DNA from: Magnolia sinica
Taxonomy: Eukaryota > Streptophyta > Magnoliopsida > Magnoliales > Magnoliaceae
Assembly: GCF_029962835.1 (NCBI RefSeq)
Contig: NC_080574.1
Coordinates: 23,534,001-23,598,000 of the forward strand
Length of the DNA: 64,000 nt
Direction of reading: 5' to 3'
The translations under genes were made by a program, and so were the position numbers. The notes beneath the pieces were generated by a model. The model was given only the letters and a program-made list of their open reading frames with translations, searched no databases and was not told the origin of the DNA. Of the stretch, positions 12,156-26,168 are shown piece by piece (within the stretch, counting starts at the first letter, position 1; each line of letters starts with the position of its first letter).

Positions 12156-14448
12156 CTACTCAAACTTGTAGTGCTTGTCCACAGCTTCAGAGACCTCCCA
12201 AGTGCACTTCATTCCTTTGGGAAACTCAACCAAGTCGCCGGCCCCAAACTCCACGAACTCGTTGTGTCCATCGGGGAAGACCTTAACTTTACCCTCCAAC
12301 AGAAAGCATGTTTCCTTAGCACCATAAGTCCATGGGAATTTGCTTGGAGGACATCCCCACCTAAACATGCCATGGTCTCGACCCATCAGTCCAGTCATAC
12401 AAAGACATACATATAACAAGTAAGAGAATTGATCACCTAAATGTGGGCCCCACCACGACGACCACTCTTCTAAAAAATCACGCTAATCCGCTCATTACAG
12501 GGGCCACACCTGTTCATTGAGTCAGACTGTCAGTTGTCAACAACATCGCCCACCTGATGAGCTGGCTAGCCTTGATTCTTGTGCCAGTTGATCGTTGAGA
12601 TAGGGCCTACCATTTTCAAGGTACTGATGTCCTAAAAAAGCAGCATGTTGGCGGAAAATATGGTACATTACCACAAGTTGCGATACCTTGCCAAAAGGTG
12701 ATCAGTTCTCAATGAATAATCATCCATAGAGTGACATGCCGAATCTGTGGGTGATTTCATGTTTCAGCAGGAACTGGGAAAGTTTCAGGGTACGTTTGGA
12801 TGCACCACCAGATTGAAATGTGATGATTCATTCCAATCAAGAGGAAGCGATAAAATCATATCTAATGATGCTTCATGATGATTAAGTAGCCTAGCCCTCA
12901 CATTGCAGTTACATTAACCTGAAAATTATGTTAAAAAAAGGGGCTGATTTTGAGGCCAATCCCTCGACATGAATACTAAGGAAGATAAATACAATTTGGG
13001 GATCCCACTATCTTGAACTGATAACAGCAATTCAATTCAAATGTGCATCCAAAAGAAGCCTTGAATAAATCATTTCATCTGCAAATTAATGAAACCAGAT
13101 TGCCATTATATTCCCTTCACATGTATTATGTATATCTTTCATGAGAGGTAATCAGTTCTAAATGCTGGCATAGAGAAGAATTGCAATGCGGGATTCCATT
13201 TGCAAACAAGACCCTTCATTTTAACAATGCATAACAATCATTAAAGAAGCATTTACAATGCCTCCTTCGAAGTCTTGAGACAATATCAGTGTAGTAAGTC
13301 AACCTTGGTAAGAGATCAGTAACGAAGAATTGTCGCTATTGAGAATGATGAAAACTTTGGAAAAGATATTGATTTCCATCTATATATAATTTTCCCCTGT
13401 TTGAGGGGGAAAAAGAAAGTAGCCCTGGAATTTACTTCCATTTCCAAGGTTTTATTAAGGGAAGACGGATATCGCTTTCTACCAAAACACCTGTTAAATG
13501 TAGATTTCCAAGGTTACGAGAGACAACTTTTGCCCTTTAAACATTTCTACAGAGAACTGAACTCCAAACCAAACAACGGGATTACTGTTGGATTCTGCAG
13601 TTCTCCATTTCACGAGGATTCCACAGGGGTCTTCCATGTCCATGTTCTGGATTCTCTCTAACCAAACAGGCCCGTAAGAAGGGTTCTGTAACTATGCCCT
13701 ATTTGGGAAATCAATGGGAGAATTATGCGATTGGATAGATCCATGAACAAGAAAACTTGATCCTTCAAAGAGAATGTTTCTATTTTCAGGTGTTTGAATT
13801 ATTTGAATCAAAGAAGCTTTGATTAAATATAGAAAGATTTCCTATGGAGAGATAGCAGTGAGAGGCCAAAAGTTTCATCCTGTGAAGAAGCATAGATTTC
13901 CTATGGACCCCAAATCGCAAGCAGAACAGATAATGGATATCAGTGTAGCATTTGGGGCAGGAAGGAAATCCGGTAACAATATTCCAAGAGAGAGAATGCA
14001 AATCCCAGCTAAAGCTCAATGCATCATTTCCAGTTATTTCAAAAACCCACTTGCATTCTGTCATTCTTCAAACAAAAAACACAGTTCCAATCGAATTCCC
14101 ACCAAAAACTCAGAAACTCCAACAAAGGAAAAAAAAAAAAAAAAACGCAAGCATAAAAAAAGAAAATCCACCACAATAAAAAAGGCTGTTGAGATCTTAC
14201 TTGGGCCAGTTCCTTACTCCGAGCTCTTGAAGCTTCGACTCGGGAGGATTCTGGACGATTTTAATCCCCATTTTCTCAGTCGCCATCACTTCTGCTCTAA
14301 TTCCCAAACAGAATCGCTTGTATTCAGTTTTCTTCTGTTTGGAAGACAATGGAAAGGTAGAATAATATATTGCTGAGATTTTGGGTTTATGTATGCTGTT
14401 GTGTGGAGAAATCGTTACTGAATGACTTATAACAGCCGGCGTTGCCAT
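12156..14448 (-). CDS. RmlC-like cupin-domain protein (DUF861/Cupin_3), plastid-type
   Basis: Two exons, 14448-14201 and 12360-12156, joined across a 1.84-kb GT-AG intron inside Lys83 (AA|G TGG GGA); 150 residues. The C-terminal two thirds is a compact Cupin_3 fold: KIVQNPPESKLQELGVRNWPK, WGCPPSKFPWTYG, ETCFLLEGKVKVFPDG, FVEFGAGDLVEFPKGM, CTWEVSEAVDKHYKFE. This is the small plant cupin family annotated as 'enzyme of the cupin superfamily'; the substrate is not known to me. From Met1 there is a Ser/Lys/Arg-rich, acid-poor leader ending near CLGIRA, which looks like a chloroplast transit peptide; the internal MATEKMGIK (residue 55 on) resembles the start of cytosolic homologues, so use of two starts is possible. 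Confidence 0.88.
12787..13062. mobile_element. MITE in cupin intron
   Basis: Left end AGGGTACGTTTGGATGCAC and right end GTGCATCCAAAAGAAGCCTT are inverted; the interior contains TTCATTCCAATC / CAATTCAATTC arms. Non-coding. The GTTTGGATGCA end is typical of PIF/Tourist-like MITEs. Confidence 0.55.
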
Positions 14449-16286
14449 CGGAATTTGGTAAGAAGAGAAATCTAGAATAAATTTATTTTTTTTTGGAATA
14501 ATAAAAAGCTGATTTTTTAAATATTTTATTAGCTATATCCTCAGCTTTTTAAAAAAAAATATATTTTATTGTTCTATCCTTTTATTTTTCCTGTCCATTC
14601 ATTTATATGATCATGTGAATGAGATTGCTGTAGCTTTTCGGCACTGGTGGCCACAAAAAATTATTAGTAAAAGGATCATGACAAATCCCCACCGTATAAA
14701 TGATATGTTTTCTTTTTGTATCAATGGTCCAAATTCAACTGCCCCAAGTTATCTGATCGAATGGTAGTATATACGCCGCTATTGGCGGATCTGGTCCGTT
14801 GGTTTATTGGACTAAAATCGAGTTCGAGTCTGCGCTAGTAACAGCCATAAAGGTGGCTAGTATTTTCAGTTTGGGTGGAATCGTTTCGAGTCAACCTGAC
14901 CCAGCTCCACAGCGAGTTGGGTTTTTGGAATTTTGAACTATGGGATGGACCAGGTGCGTCAGCTCATTGGCAACTCATTTAGGTGGTGACAAATCAACCG
15001 AACACATGACAACCACGCACACAATCCAGGCCATCCAAACTGTAGAAACCATCGTAGATAGACCATAGCCAGCAAGAAATTAGCTGATTGAAATGATCAT
15101 AAGCCATCCAATCTCAAGCTGTCAGGTAAGCGGTTAAAATCAAAGAGGTCAGTGGTCCCGATTTAACAAGAGAATTCTGATGATGAGGATCATCAGATCA
15201 GTAGTCTATGATTTATCATTTACCCAAAATGGGGCAAGTGGGACTGATCAGATGCCCTTCATGCATGACATGTGTAACCGTGCAAAATGGCTCATTTGAA
15301 AATGGCATTGAACTTATATTCATCACCTAATCACAATATCTTTATAAGACAAAGTAAGGTCAAGGATCTAAGTTTGTCATTTTGGCGGGTGACATGATAC
15401 TCTTGCAGAGTGATAATAGATGATACTCAGACACTCTGAAATAGTACACATGGCATAGATTAGTAGCTCTATGAAACCATCGTATCATCATCAAAGGTTT
15501 TGTATTTATTTAACTATCCTGACCTCGTATTAATAAGTTGAATTTGAACCATTGACAGTTTTTTATTTTGACCGTCCATTAAATGTCCAGCAGATGGGAA
15601 AAAACCCATCCCATTTGCTCTGATAATGCAAAGTATAGACCACTTAAAAAACCAACTGCTTTCCTGTGAAAGGGTACGGCAGATGAGGCCCAGATACTTG
15701 ATACAATACAATACAATACAATACAATACAATACAATACAATACACTGCTGACACTAGCACTGAATGTGGCAAGAAGATTACAATTGCCCACTGCCACCT
15801 TATTGCCTTGTTTGGATTCTTCAGAAACCCATGCCAGTATCTGCTTCTGCACATTTGGAACATTGCTGACTCAGTTCTATATAAGCCTCGTGCATGGTTT
15901 TCAGACTCCGTGAATGGACTCATTCAGTCTCTACACAAGTCGCAACTCGCCTGAATCAGAGGGTGTATTGGCCCAACTCACACAAGTGGGTGACTTGGGG
16001 GTCAACTCATGGTATGTACCAGATCGCGTAGTACTGAATCAGATTTGACTCGGACGAGCCTGAGTCTTAAAACCATGGCTTCACGGGATGTTTTGACTAA
16101 CAATGACGTGAAAAAATAACATCCAAGGGATGAAGAAAAAGAAACAGATAAGAGGTGAAACATGATGTCTGCTTTACCTTCAATAACCTCGAGCTATAGC
16201 AGCAAAATAACAGTGTGCGTGCCTAATCTTTTCACATAGATATGGTTAAGTGTATTGACTTGAAATGCTTTTGGTGGATAAAGGGA
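14449..16286. other. Intergenic region between cupin and SpoIIIAA-like genes
   Basis: No gene recognised. The stretch next to 14448 should hold the cupin promoter, but I see no clear TATA box. It contains a pentanucleotide microsatellite (15701-15745) and GAGTC-rich repeat pieces (14880-14920, 15950-16070). Confidence 0.5.
15701..15745. repeat. (ATACA)9 microsatellite
   Basis: Nine uninterrupted copies of ATACA. The open frames across it on both strands are produced by the repeat. Confidence 0.95.
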
Positions 16287-19200
16287 TTAAATTCCATCTC
16301 CATCATATGCTTTCCATCTTTCTATCACAACCTTGAATTTATCATCCCTCTTCCTCACCTGCAAAACAAAACATTTTTGAAGTTTCTTTTCACATCAAAA
16401 GCAGCATATCTTACAGGCTTGATAAACTGTACTGTACGGAAAGAATAAAACCAAAAAAAGAATCCCATCAACTGTTGGGGATACAACAGAAACATTATAT
16501 GTGTCAGACTGTTTAAAACAGTGTTTCAGTTGGTGAGTTTACAAGCCTTCATAATCCTTCTCACAACCTCAAGCCAAGTCCTATGTATAGTTTTTTGCTT
16601 TTTTTCTAAATTCTATATCCTTTTTCATTATTATAGCTATTGTCAGAAGCATTGTTTAACAACTCAGTGAGTCAACTCGGATCAGCATGAAAACATACCG
16701 AGTCCTTAAACTGGCCTATGTTTTGTACTAAGCAAAGACACCAAACTCTTTTCCCACTTTTTCCATTAAACCCGCCATGCCAAACTACAAAAATTTGCTA
16801 AATGGACCTCAGAAAAACCCATTCTATTCCAAATAAATTAAGGAAACCCTCCCACATCTTTTTGGCAAAACCACAATGAATAAAGAGATGGTCGACAAAT
16901 AACGCATCAAACGTACATTTGGAAGAATCATTTTCCTTTAACACAAACAGTCCACTACGTAAACCTTATTTCTACCACAAGCCAAGCTAAAGCTGCCCCT
17001 TTTTAAAGAGCACCGTAGCTCCACACATGAGCTTTATGACTCACATCTCACATAGAAGACTCCCCACTAAGCATTTAATAGAAAGATTTGACCGAAAAAT
17101 TGCCTGCCTTTTCTTTTAACCATGCCAACAAGTCTGATTCTGAACTTGATGGACAAACCTTACTCAACAAATCCATCAACTTAACCAATTCTTCCACCTT
17201 CTCATCATTCAAATTTCTTCTACAAGGTGGAGCCCAAAAAATTTCCTCCCCCTGATAATAAAAACATCAAGCAATTGGAATATTTGCCTCTAACAAATTC
17301 CTGCTAATTGAGTGAACCGATGCTTCAACTTTTGATTACCCAACCAAATATTTTCCCAAAACCTAATATCCCTTCCATCTCCCAGAAACTGCTCCCATGT
17401 TCATCATCATCAAAGTCAAAGCTTAATCCCATGTTGGAAGATCCTACCTTCAAAAAGTGGCCTAAAATATAAGGTTAGTGAGAAGAAGCAACGTCCGAGA
17501 GAAATAGATCAGAGAGACAACGGGCCAAAGGTTGGGTACCTAGGATCTCATATCCATGGGGCAGATCAAGTCAATAGTCTAGATCTTGGAACCATGGGTT
17601 CCATATACACAAAATGGGCATATTAGGACATCAAGCATATTATTTCTCAAGTGATAGTGTGACAATCCACTATTCTCCCTAGCACATTTATACATTTATC
17701 TTTCACGAAGATCTTAATATTTTCTAAACTATTTAAATTTCTAATTCTTTATATCTTAGCTTAAAATAACCCAAAAAGGTTTTACTCTACTTTATTATTT
17801 TCTTTTGTTCCTCACCTTTTTTTTTTATTTTTGCTTTTCATTATATATTTTGTCAAACCTTGTCAAAGTTAATGAGAGTAAGCAAGGTCACTGGGTTGAC
17901 TTGTTCAAGTTTTGACTCATTGGTCAACCAAGGCGAGTCTGCATTCCTAGCTTTCAAACAATTTGTCAAAAGCCTATTCTAGTCATATGTTTGAAGTCAA
18001 TGCTTAAAGTAGTACGGGGTACGGAGGTATTGAAATCCTTACCTCAACCAAGGGCTTTTTACCATGGAGCAACATATCAACACTCCTTTCAGTCTGCATA
18101 GATTAAAAGAATAATATAAGATGCATATATTAAAAGAATCAAATAAGATGCAAGGATTATCACCCATGATAATGTCTCGAAACATTCTGTACAAATGTGT
18201 GTAATGAGCCAATGACAAACATATAACATGAGTTCTTTTACTTTTAGATAGGAAAAGACCCATATCTGGGGCTAATAATTCATAAATAGAGTGCAAATGA
18301 ATGAAATGTAAATAGAGTACAGAGATGCTGAGAAGATCAAAGTTTGAAAGTATGTTTGCTTTATGGGCAACACAACTGTGTTTTCCGACTGATCCACGGT
18401 ACATGCGGCATGAATGGATGTCACTCCAGGCCATCCAAATTGTGGTCCCAATTGTTGACGTACCCGATGCGTGACCCAATGTTTCCTTTCCCTCATTTCA
18501 ATCAGAAAAGGGAAGGTTGGAGGAGCTTTTCTCTCAAGAATGCTTTTCTGACAACCTCTAGCACGGGCTTCATCATCTCCAAGAGTAACAGTCTCAACTC
18601 CCCCAACCTGGATATTTGACAAGAACATCAGATGAAAATTGTCATAGAGTACTGAAAAGTAACCAAAAGTCCTTTTATATGAAAGGACAGCCTGTAGGCT
18701 GCTAATAGGGCTGTCAATGGGCAGGGCCTGAGGTAGGTCTCAGCCCAGATTTTGAATTGTTTTGGGCTGGGCTGTTGGGCCAGGCCCATTCAAAATTCTG
18801 AATTTTCAGGCCTGAGCCCAGCCCATTGACACCCCTAGCTGCTAAGCCTGAGCAAAAGATAGTTTTCCAAGGAACAGGAACTTGTACATGTTGGGGCCAT
18901 GGCCCGGTGATCCAGACTGTTGATCTGATGGACCTAGATGGGGAATACCCCAAACATGTCCCAAATTGGAAGACCCTAAATTTTTTACCTTTGCCTTCTT
19001 TCCATTGAATGCGGGCTGTTGCCACATTTTATCATAATCATTTATTTTCAGGCCAAAGATTAGTGCGTTAGGATGATTTGGGGGATTTTTTACACATTCC
19101 CATCCATCGTGGGTTCTATCAATTGCACGGTCTGGATAACCAGATCATGGCCCCACATGTGCGGCATCCTGCACTTCAGCAAACTACATGTTTGGCAAAG

Positions 19201-22200
19201 TTCACCTTACAATTCCCGCGAGGATATGAAATTACAAATGGTTCATGTAAAGAAAAAATAAACAAACCAGATCAGTAAGTGTGGGGTTCTTTATTATGTT
19301 CTCAAGTCGTTCTCCATGAGCAGTGCCGATGAGCATGACTCCTCTTTCTGCGATAGAGCGACAAGCAAGTGCCTCTGCTTCCGTGCCAATCTCATCAACA
19401 ATGACTACCTCAGGCATATGGTTCTCAACAGCTTCAATCATGACCCTGTGCTGCATGGACGGCTTCGGTACTTGCATTCTCCGTGCACCTCCTATGGCTG
19501 CATGGGGAACATCCCCATCACCTCCTATTTCATTGCTAGTATCCACAATTACCTATCTCAATTATCAGTTTGATGGTGGAAAATATGAGAGAATCAACTG
19601 CAAAAATAATGTGAACCATGGAAATAATGATACTGATAAAAAAATCACGACATACCACTCGCTTGTGAAGTTCATCGGCCAAGACGCGTGCAATCTCTCG
19701 CATGACGGTTGTCTTACCTACTCCCGGCCTAGTAAAATGGCAGGAAAGATGGAAAATGTTTTCATCTATCATATATAATAGCCTAAAGATGACAGGTTCA
19801 TATAAAATCACAAGAAAAACTTTGATACTCTGGCAGGGGGTGATGGATGATACGCAGGCACTTACAGATTACTTGGAAATTGCAAACGTGGCATAAAAGT
19901 AGTCAACCGAAACCTCCCTGTTATGACACCCTCTCTATGTATCATGAACAAAAAATTATGCTTATTTGATTATCTGACTATCGGATTGGTGAACATTAAT
20001 TGGACGGTTAACAACGAAAAATTATTCCTATTTCCACAAACAATTGTCCATGAATCAGAGGTTGGGATTATTTAACCAATCTGATATTGGGATTGTGAAT
20101 GGGCAACAGTCGCCTGAACAATCTAGTCAGTTTTTTTTTTTAGTTAATATATGTCATGTGTACAATTTCTGAGTGTCTGCTATCAAGCATCGTCACAGCC
20201 TCAGCATCATATAACTCCCCCAAAATCATAGAACTTGGAAGAGACGCAAGGTCTTCGAAATGAAAACACAGAAGAACCCAACATGCTAACATGTTGGTCA
20301 ATTCAGATGAATATAAATTAATACTATTGAAAAATATGTAACTGCCCAAAAATATAATGAAAGAAATCTTATTTATTTAGAGGGGTTTTTAAATAACACT
20401 GCCTCATTAATTTGGTATTTACATCCTGGTACCTGTTTAAATCAACTTTTCATTAAGCTACCTCATTGATTAAGCTAAATGTCATGGCAGTATCTTCCAT
20501 TAGTTTTCTTACTCTAAATCCTGCTAGATTGTGTTATTTTAATTTTTACATAAATGATAAAATGCCCCTCCGCATAACAACAAAATGCTTTTATTTCTTA
20601 AATGACAAAACTACTTGTACACATAAAGAGCCGAGCTCGATATCTCACATAACTGAGAGCCATGTAGGTGGAACTTTCATGAGATCCGCCCCATCCATTA
20701 GGTACACTGGCTCATGGCCACCTTGGAACCCAAAAAATTATGAACATGCAGAATTCAGGTAGGCCACACCCTAGGAAAAGGTTGGCGTGGGACGCTCACC
20801 ATTAGTTTTGTGTAGGGCCCACCATGGTGTTTATATGCCATCCAATCCATTCATCTGATGTGTGTCAACAGGATGAAGGCAATACATGACATGGCCTTTG
20901 AATTGGACGGTTTAGATTGAGTAGATATATCCACCATGTGATCACTTTAGACATGACACGTGGTAGAGATGGAAGAGGTCTAGATTCACAATGCTTCTTG
21001 AACCTACCTCAGCTACTCAACGGTTCCAATGGAAAGCAGCACCCGTGGGCAAGATCCAAGCCTCTCACCAGTGGGCCCCAGCACGTGTGTTTTGCAGCAT
21101 GAAAGCAAGACTGCTTCGTTCATCAGTTGGGCTAGACACATATGGCAAATAGGGAGTCATTCAATCTTTAAAACATAGTACATCACCAAAAATAAAAATG
21201 TCATCAAGATCCAAGCTATTCATCATGCTTGTCCAAGTGATTAGACTCCTTGGCTCAATAATCCGACCGGTATGCTCATAAACTGGGGCCATACATGTAA
21301 AAAAGAAATTGACTAACCATCTATATTTAATATACCCATTTGGCCTTTTCAGTTTTTGGCTAGGTCATTTTCCTGGTGGGCTGCAACTAATGAATGTCTT
21401 ATATTTCATGAACATGTGCCATGTTCGCAAATGTGCTGCAAAATCTTCCTTCCATCTCATATGCATGAGTGCATTAGCATAGATTTCATAATATCCTAAA
21501 GAGAAGGATCCACCAGTCCATTGCTATCAATATTTATTTTTGTCATCTAGCAGTCAATATCTATGCAAATGTGCAAGATACAGGCCTTCCATTTGTTTGG
21601 CTGTACCTACTGATCGGAAGACCATTGAGGTTTACAGATGGATAGTTAGGGGAGTGTCCAACCAATGGCATTCATGCAAACATATTCTAGTTGATGGTTA
21701 GGATCATCTGATTGGTGTGTTTTTTTGGTGTATGGCCTGTCCATTACATAACAATAGATGAAACAATCTTGACATCATGCACGTGTATGAGATGTGTAGA
21801 GAGGTTGAGTGCTTGATTACTAATTCAGATATAAGCATTTGTAATAAGCATTTAGCATATGTGGGCCCTGCCATCTACCATGAAATAATATGCTTTGTCT
21901 ATAAAGTACGTGATGAGATGAGAGTACAATCTCAAAGCAATCATCTTGTGTGCGTTTATTCATGAAAAGAAGATGGTTGTTGATGTCATAATCTTCTACA
22001 GGGGCATTTTGGTTATTTAAGATAGGAATGAGACTTAACCTATGAGAAGTGTGAGAAAACTAAAGGAAGGTACTGTTATCAAAATAAACTTAATTCATGA
22101 GGTAGCTTAATGAAAAGTTTATTTAATTAGGTATCTGAATGTAAATACAAAATCAATGAGGTATTAATATAAAAATAATTTGGGCAAAAAAACATCCTGC

Positions 22201-23712
22201 CACCAAAACGCCTTGCTAGAGAAATTCAAACGTACTAAAAAACTAGAGTAATTAAAAAGTTAACGGGTGTGATCCAGTGTACCAGTACCACCACAAGCTC
22301 AGTGGTACTAGGCAGATGTAGGGCCTATTTGCGGTGTTCATGGTATCCAGCCTGACCATAAGATGTGTCACCTCAGAAAACCCTTACGACCTGAAACTCA
22401 GCCGGATCCAGAACTAGGGTGGGCCACAGCCAAGGGAACGAGCAGGGATGCAACACCCAACCTTGAATCGGGTCTGAGCGGCCTTGATTATACATATAAA
22501 ACATGATGGGCCCTCACTGGAATCAACAGTGGGTGTTCCCTCTCAATATGTTCACTATCCTTTGACCCATCTGAGTTTTGGATTGGGCTGATTGTTTAGC
22601 CTCGCGGGTTTTCTGAGGTGATAGATCTTATGAATGGGTTGAATTTCTTGAACACATCACTAGGCCCCACATATGACTGGTACCACCATAAACTTAGTGG
22701 TACTGGTACCACTGGAGTGCATCCCAAAAAAAATAATACCAAACAAATGAGAGAAACAAGAACAAAGTAAGGGATTTCTCCAGTAGTTAAGAGTGCTATA
22801 CCAATGTGCATTCAACACACATATCTAACATGACAAAAGAAATTTTCTTTTCTTAAATATGGAGCATCCTTGTAGATCATGTAATAGAAAAGCATACCGG
22901 CCTAGAAACAAGATGCTTTCCCCATAATCCAGAAGATCGCGGACCATGTCAACATGACCAGTAACTGCTCGGCCCACTCTGCATGTCAGGCCAACAACTA
23001 GCCCTTTACGGCTTCGTATTGCAGATATTCGGTGCAAAGTTCCCTCAATGCCTGCTCTGTTGTCTCCTCCAAACTCTCCAACAGCTTTCTGAGCATCCTC
23101 CAACTCTCTCATCGACACCTAATCAATGGAATAAAAAAGAAAAAAGAAAAAACCTCCAGCTTTGTTTAGATGGTAAACCAAAAGCCACAGGACAAGAATT
23201 ATCCATCTTCTAGAAAATCGTTGCATCTGACATTTGTGTCAAGGGTGTATGTTGGACATGCGAATGGCTGCAGAAAATATGGAGAACTACAACTGCCAGT
23301 ATGAGAATGCAAGTGTCTTGGTTTTCCCAGAACTGTTGTATCTGAACCTCAGCTGCAACTGGATGCACTAACACCAAATGGCAATTATTAGTTAAGTAAA
23401 GTGGAAACAACCAAACTGTAATTTGGATTTGTATAGAGGCCCAGGAGACATTGAAATTATGTCACTGCTAAGTGGATTTGAAAGTAATGTAACAGTCATT
23501 TGATGGCTATTTCCTTACTTCGTATACAAGGAAGCACCATTAGTTTTTGTCATTTCCTCTTGATTAAAATGAATGTTTGCAATTCTATTCACTTGTCATT
23601 AAGATTGGTGCTTGTGATGGTGTCAAAGGCAGACCCATCTATCCACACTCTAGTTATATAGGTAGGAGGAAATCCATAGCAATCACATATAATAAAATAA
23701 AAAAAATAAAAA

Positions 23713-23761
<49 letters not shown>

Positions 23762-26081
23762 CTTGTACAACATCGCAGTTGGACAATGACAATTTATTTA
23801 TTTATTTTTTTCCTTTTTTTAAGAAAGAATAAGGTAGAAGTTAAGGAAAACGGAACAAGGAGCATGCTAAGGCCACATTTGGATGCACAATTGAACTGAT
23901 TTGTAATAGTTAGTTCAATATACAGGCAATTGCCAATTTATAATTACCATTGCAGGAACATATTGATGCAGGACCGATGCATGAACTAAGTAACATGTGA
24001 GATCAAATAACCAAATTAAGATATTTAACAACAAAACACAAACGTTGCTATATTCATCACAAATATCATGAAAATCAAAAGAAAATCATGCATAATCCTA
24101 ACCTAAGCTGCCAACATCATAACACAAGATCATTAAATAAAAAAGAAACTAGGATCTAATGGATATAGGGATATCCAATTAGCATAGGATATAGTCTATT
24201 TCAAAATAGGAAACTTAATACAACCTAGGGTGAAAATTAGGGTTTGGGTAATTTGGAAAAGTAGGAAAATTAAGAAATTTAGGTTTAGGGTTAGGGTTTT
24301 GGAGATGGAAGAAAGGGGTTTTGATATAATGATGGTGGAAAACCAAAAGGGGCGGGTAGGATTCACACGTGTGTCCGTACGGTCACACGTGTGGTGTGGG
24401 AGGATGGGTTTAGTTCGGTTAGGGTTTGGATTGTGGATAGGTATGAGAAAGTTGAGTTTGGGAGAAGACAGATTTGAGATGGGAGAACTAAGAATCTAAA
24501 GAAAAAAAAAAAAACTATATTGGGAAGAAAAGAGAAAATGGAGTGGGGATAGAATGAGACCTTGTACCCCCATTGATGAAGATTAGCCTCGCATCAATCC
24601 TCCTTCCAAATCATATGGAAGTATCTTCAAATCGTATGAAGACAGGAGAAGAAAGCAAGAGATTTTTTTTTTTTATAAATACAAAATTCAATGAGAGAGA
24701 GGTTACACGCTCCCCTCTTTTCATAGATCCAAGAAGTTTCAAAAATTATAGAAATCTCCGTCTTGTTAATTTTAATGAAAATAACCCTAGTCTAAATAAA
24801 ATCAACTAAAACAATCATAATGTGTCCAAATATAAAATAATAAAAACTAAATCTTAAAATATGATAAAGTCTAAAACTGATGTGGACGATTAACAATCAA
24901 TGGCCCAATCGTCGTGTCCCTCCGATCCAACAGTCTAAATCAGTCTATAACGTTGTGCATCTTCCCAGTGTGGGGTTTTACAAATGCTCGCACATGTATA
25001 TGGGGTTTTCAATGCGATCACGGGTACTCGCCTAGCCATAGAGAAATCGGCGCGGCCCGCCTCTTCTGATATGTACATAAGGGTGTACGTAATAAGATGT
25101 CCTCATCACATATCTTTCCAGTCCAACTTGAAAGTTTCATAATTTCAATTTATAAATCTCGGAAGATGATTGTAATCAGGTCATTTCAATTTACTGAACT
25201 AATCATTGCAGTTCAATTCAACATTGCATCCTAATGGTGATAGTTGCAATTCAATATCTTGATGTTTACCTCTGTATTCCTCAAATATTGCCCGCCAGAT
25301 TCACTAAGAAAACGTGCTTCTGGGCAACGACCTAAGTCCATTATAACCTGTAGATATAAGCGAAATGTAAATGTCAATTGCAATAAAAGCCACAATCACT
25401 TTTCAAAGATATGGTCCACCCCCCCCCCCCAGTCATTTCATATGAAGAGGTGGGTCATGGACACCGAATTGACTCTAAAAAAGGAATGCCTGTTGAAGAA
25501 TAATCATTTGGATTTTTGTTCTTGAGAGTGATCACCTCTAAAAGTTGAGCTCTTCTCGGTTCATTTCGAAGATTCTCTCGTAAATCTCGTGGTAGTATCT
25601 GCAAAAGAGACGGAACTGCAGTTGGTATGAATTACAAAAATCTACCTTACAAAAGCATAATCCAACTTTGATGTATACACATGAAGGAATTCATACAGCG
25701 GAAGCTTTAACCCACTTATCACACAAATAACTGTAAGATAAGATATTGGGGACCTACTGCCTACTATCTCAAGAATAACCAAAAGCATGTTAAATGGAAA
25801 AACAGGCATAACCAATTCATAGAAGGGAAAAGATGGTGTATTCCTAGTAGTACTAGTAGTAAATAGGATTTTATTTTATTTTGGTACCAATGCCTCACAT
25901 CCATTCCAATCATGTTTGGTGGGAATCTATGTACATGGATTCAAAGTTGCTTGGGCATTAGGTGGGTATGAGGATGCTAATAAAGATTCTCACCTGTCAT
26001 TAATGGATGGATGGGTAGGACTTGGAGCCATTCTTACAATCTCTAACATACCAATTGGTGCATGAAATATATATGTACATA

Positions 26082-26168
<87 letters not shown>

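Noticed and set aside
13401-14376. Plus-strand frames opposite the cupin gene (for example 185 codons at 13819)
   Set aside because: They lie in the cupin intron and antisense to exon 1; Lys-rich composition comes from A runs.
24281-24300. Telomere-like TTTAGGG units
   Set aside because: Only about two partial units within an AT/GT-rich repeat; too short for an interstitial telomere array.
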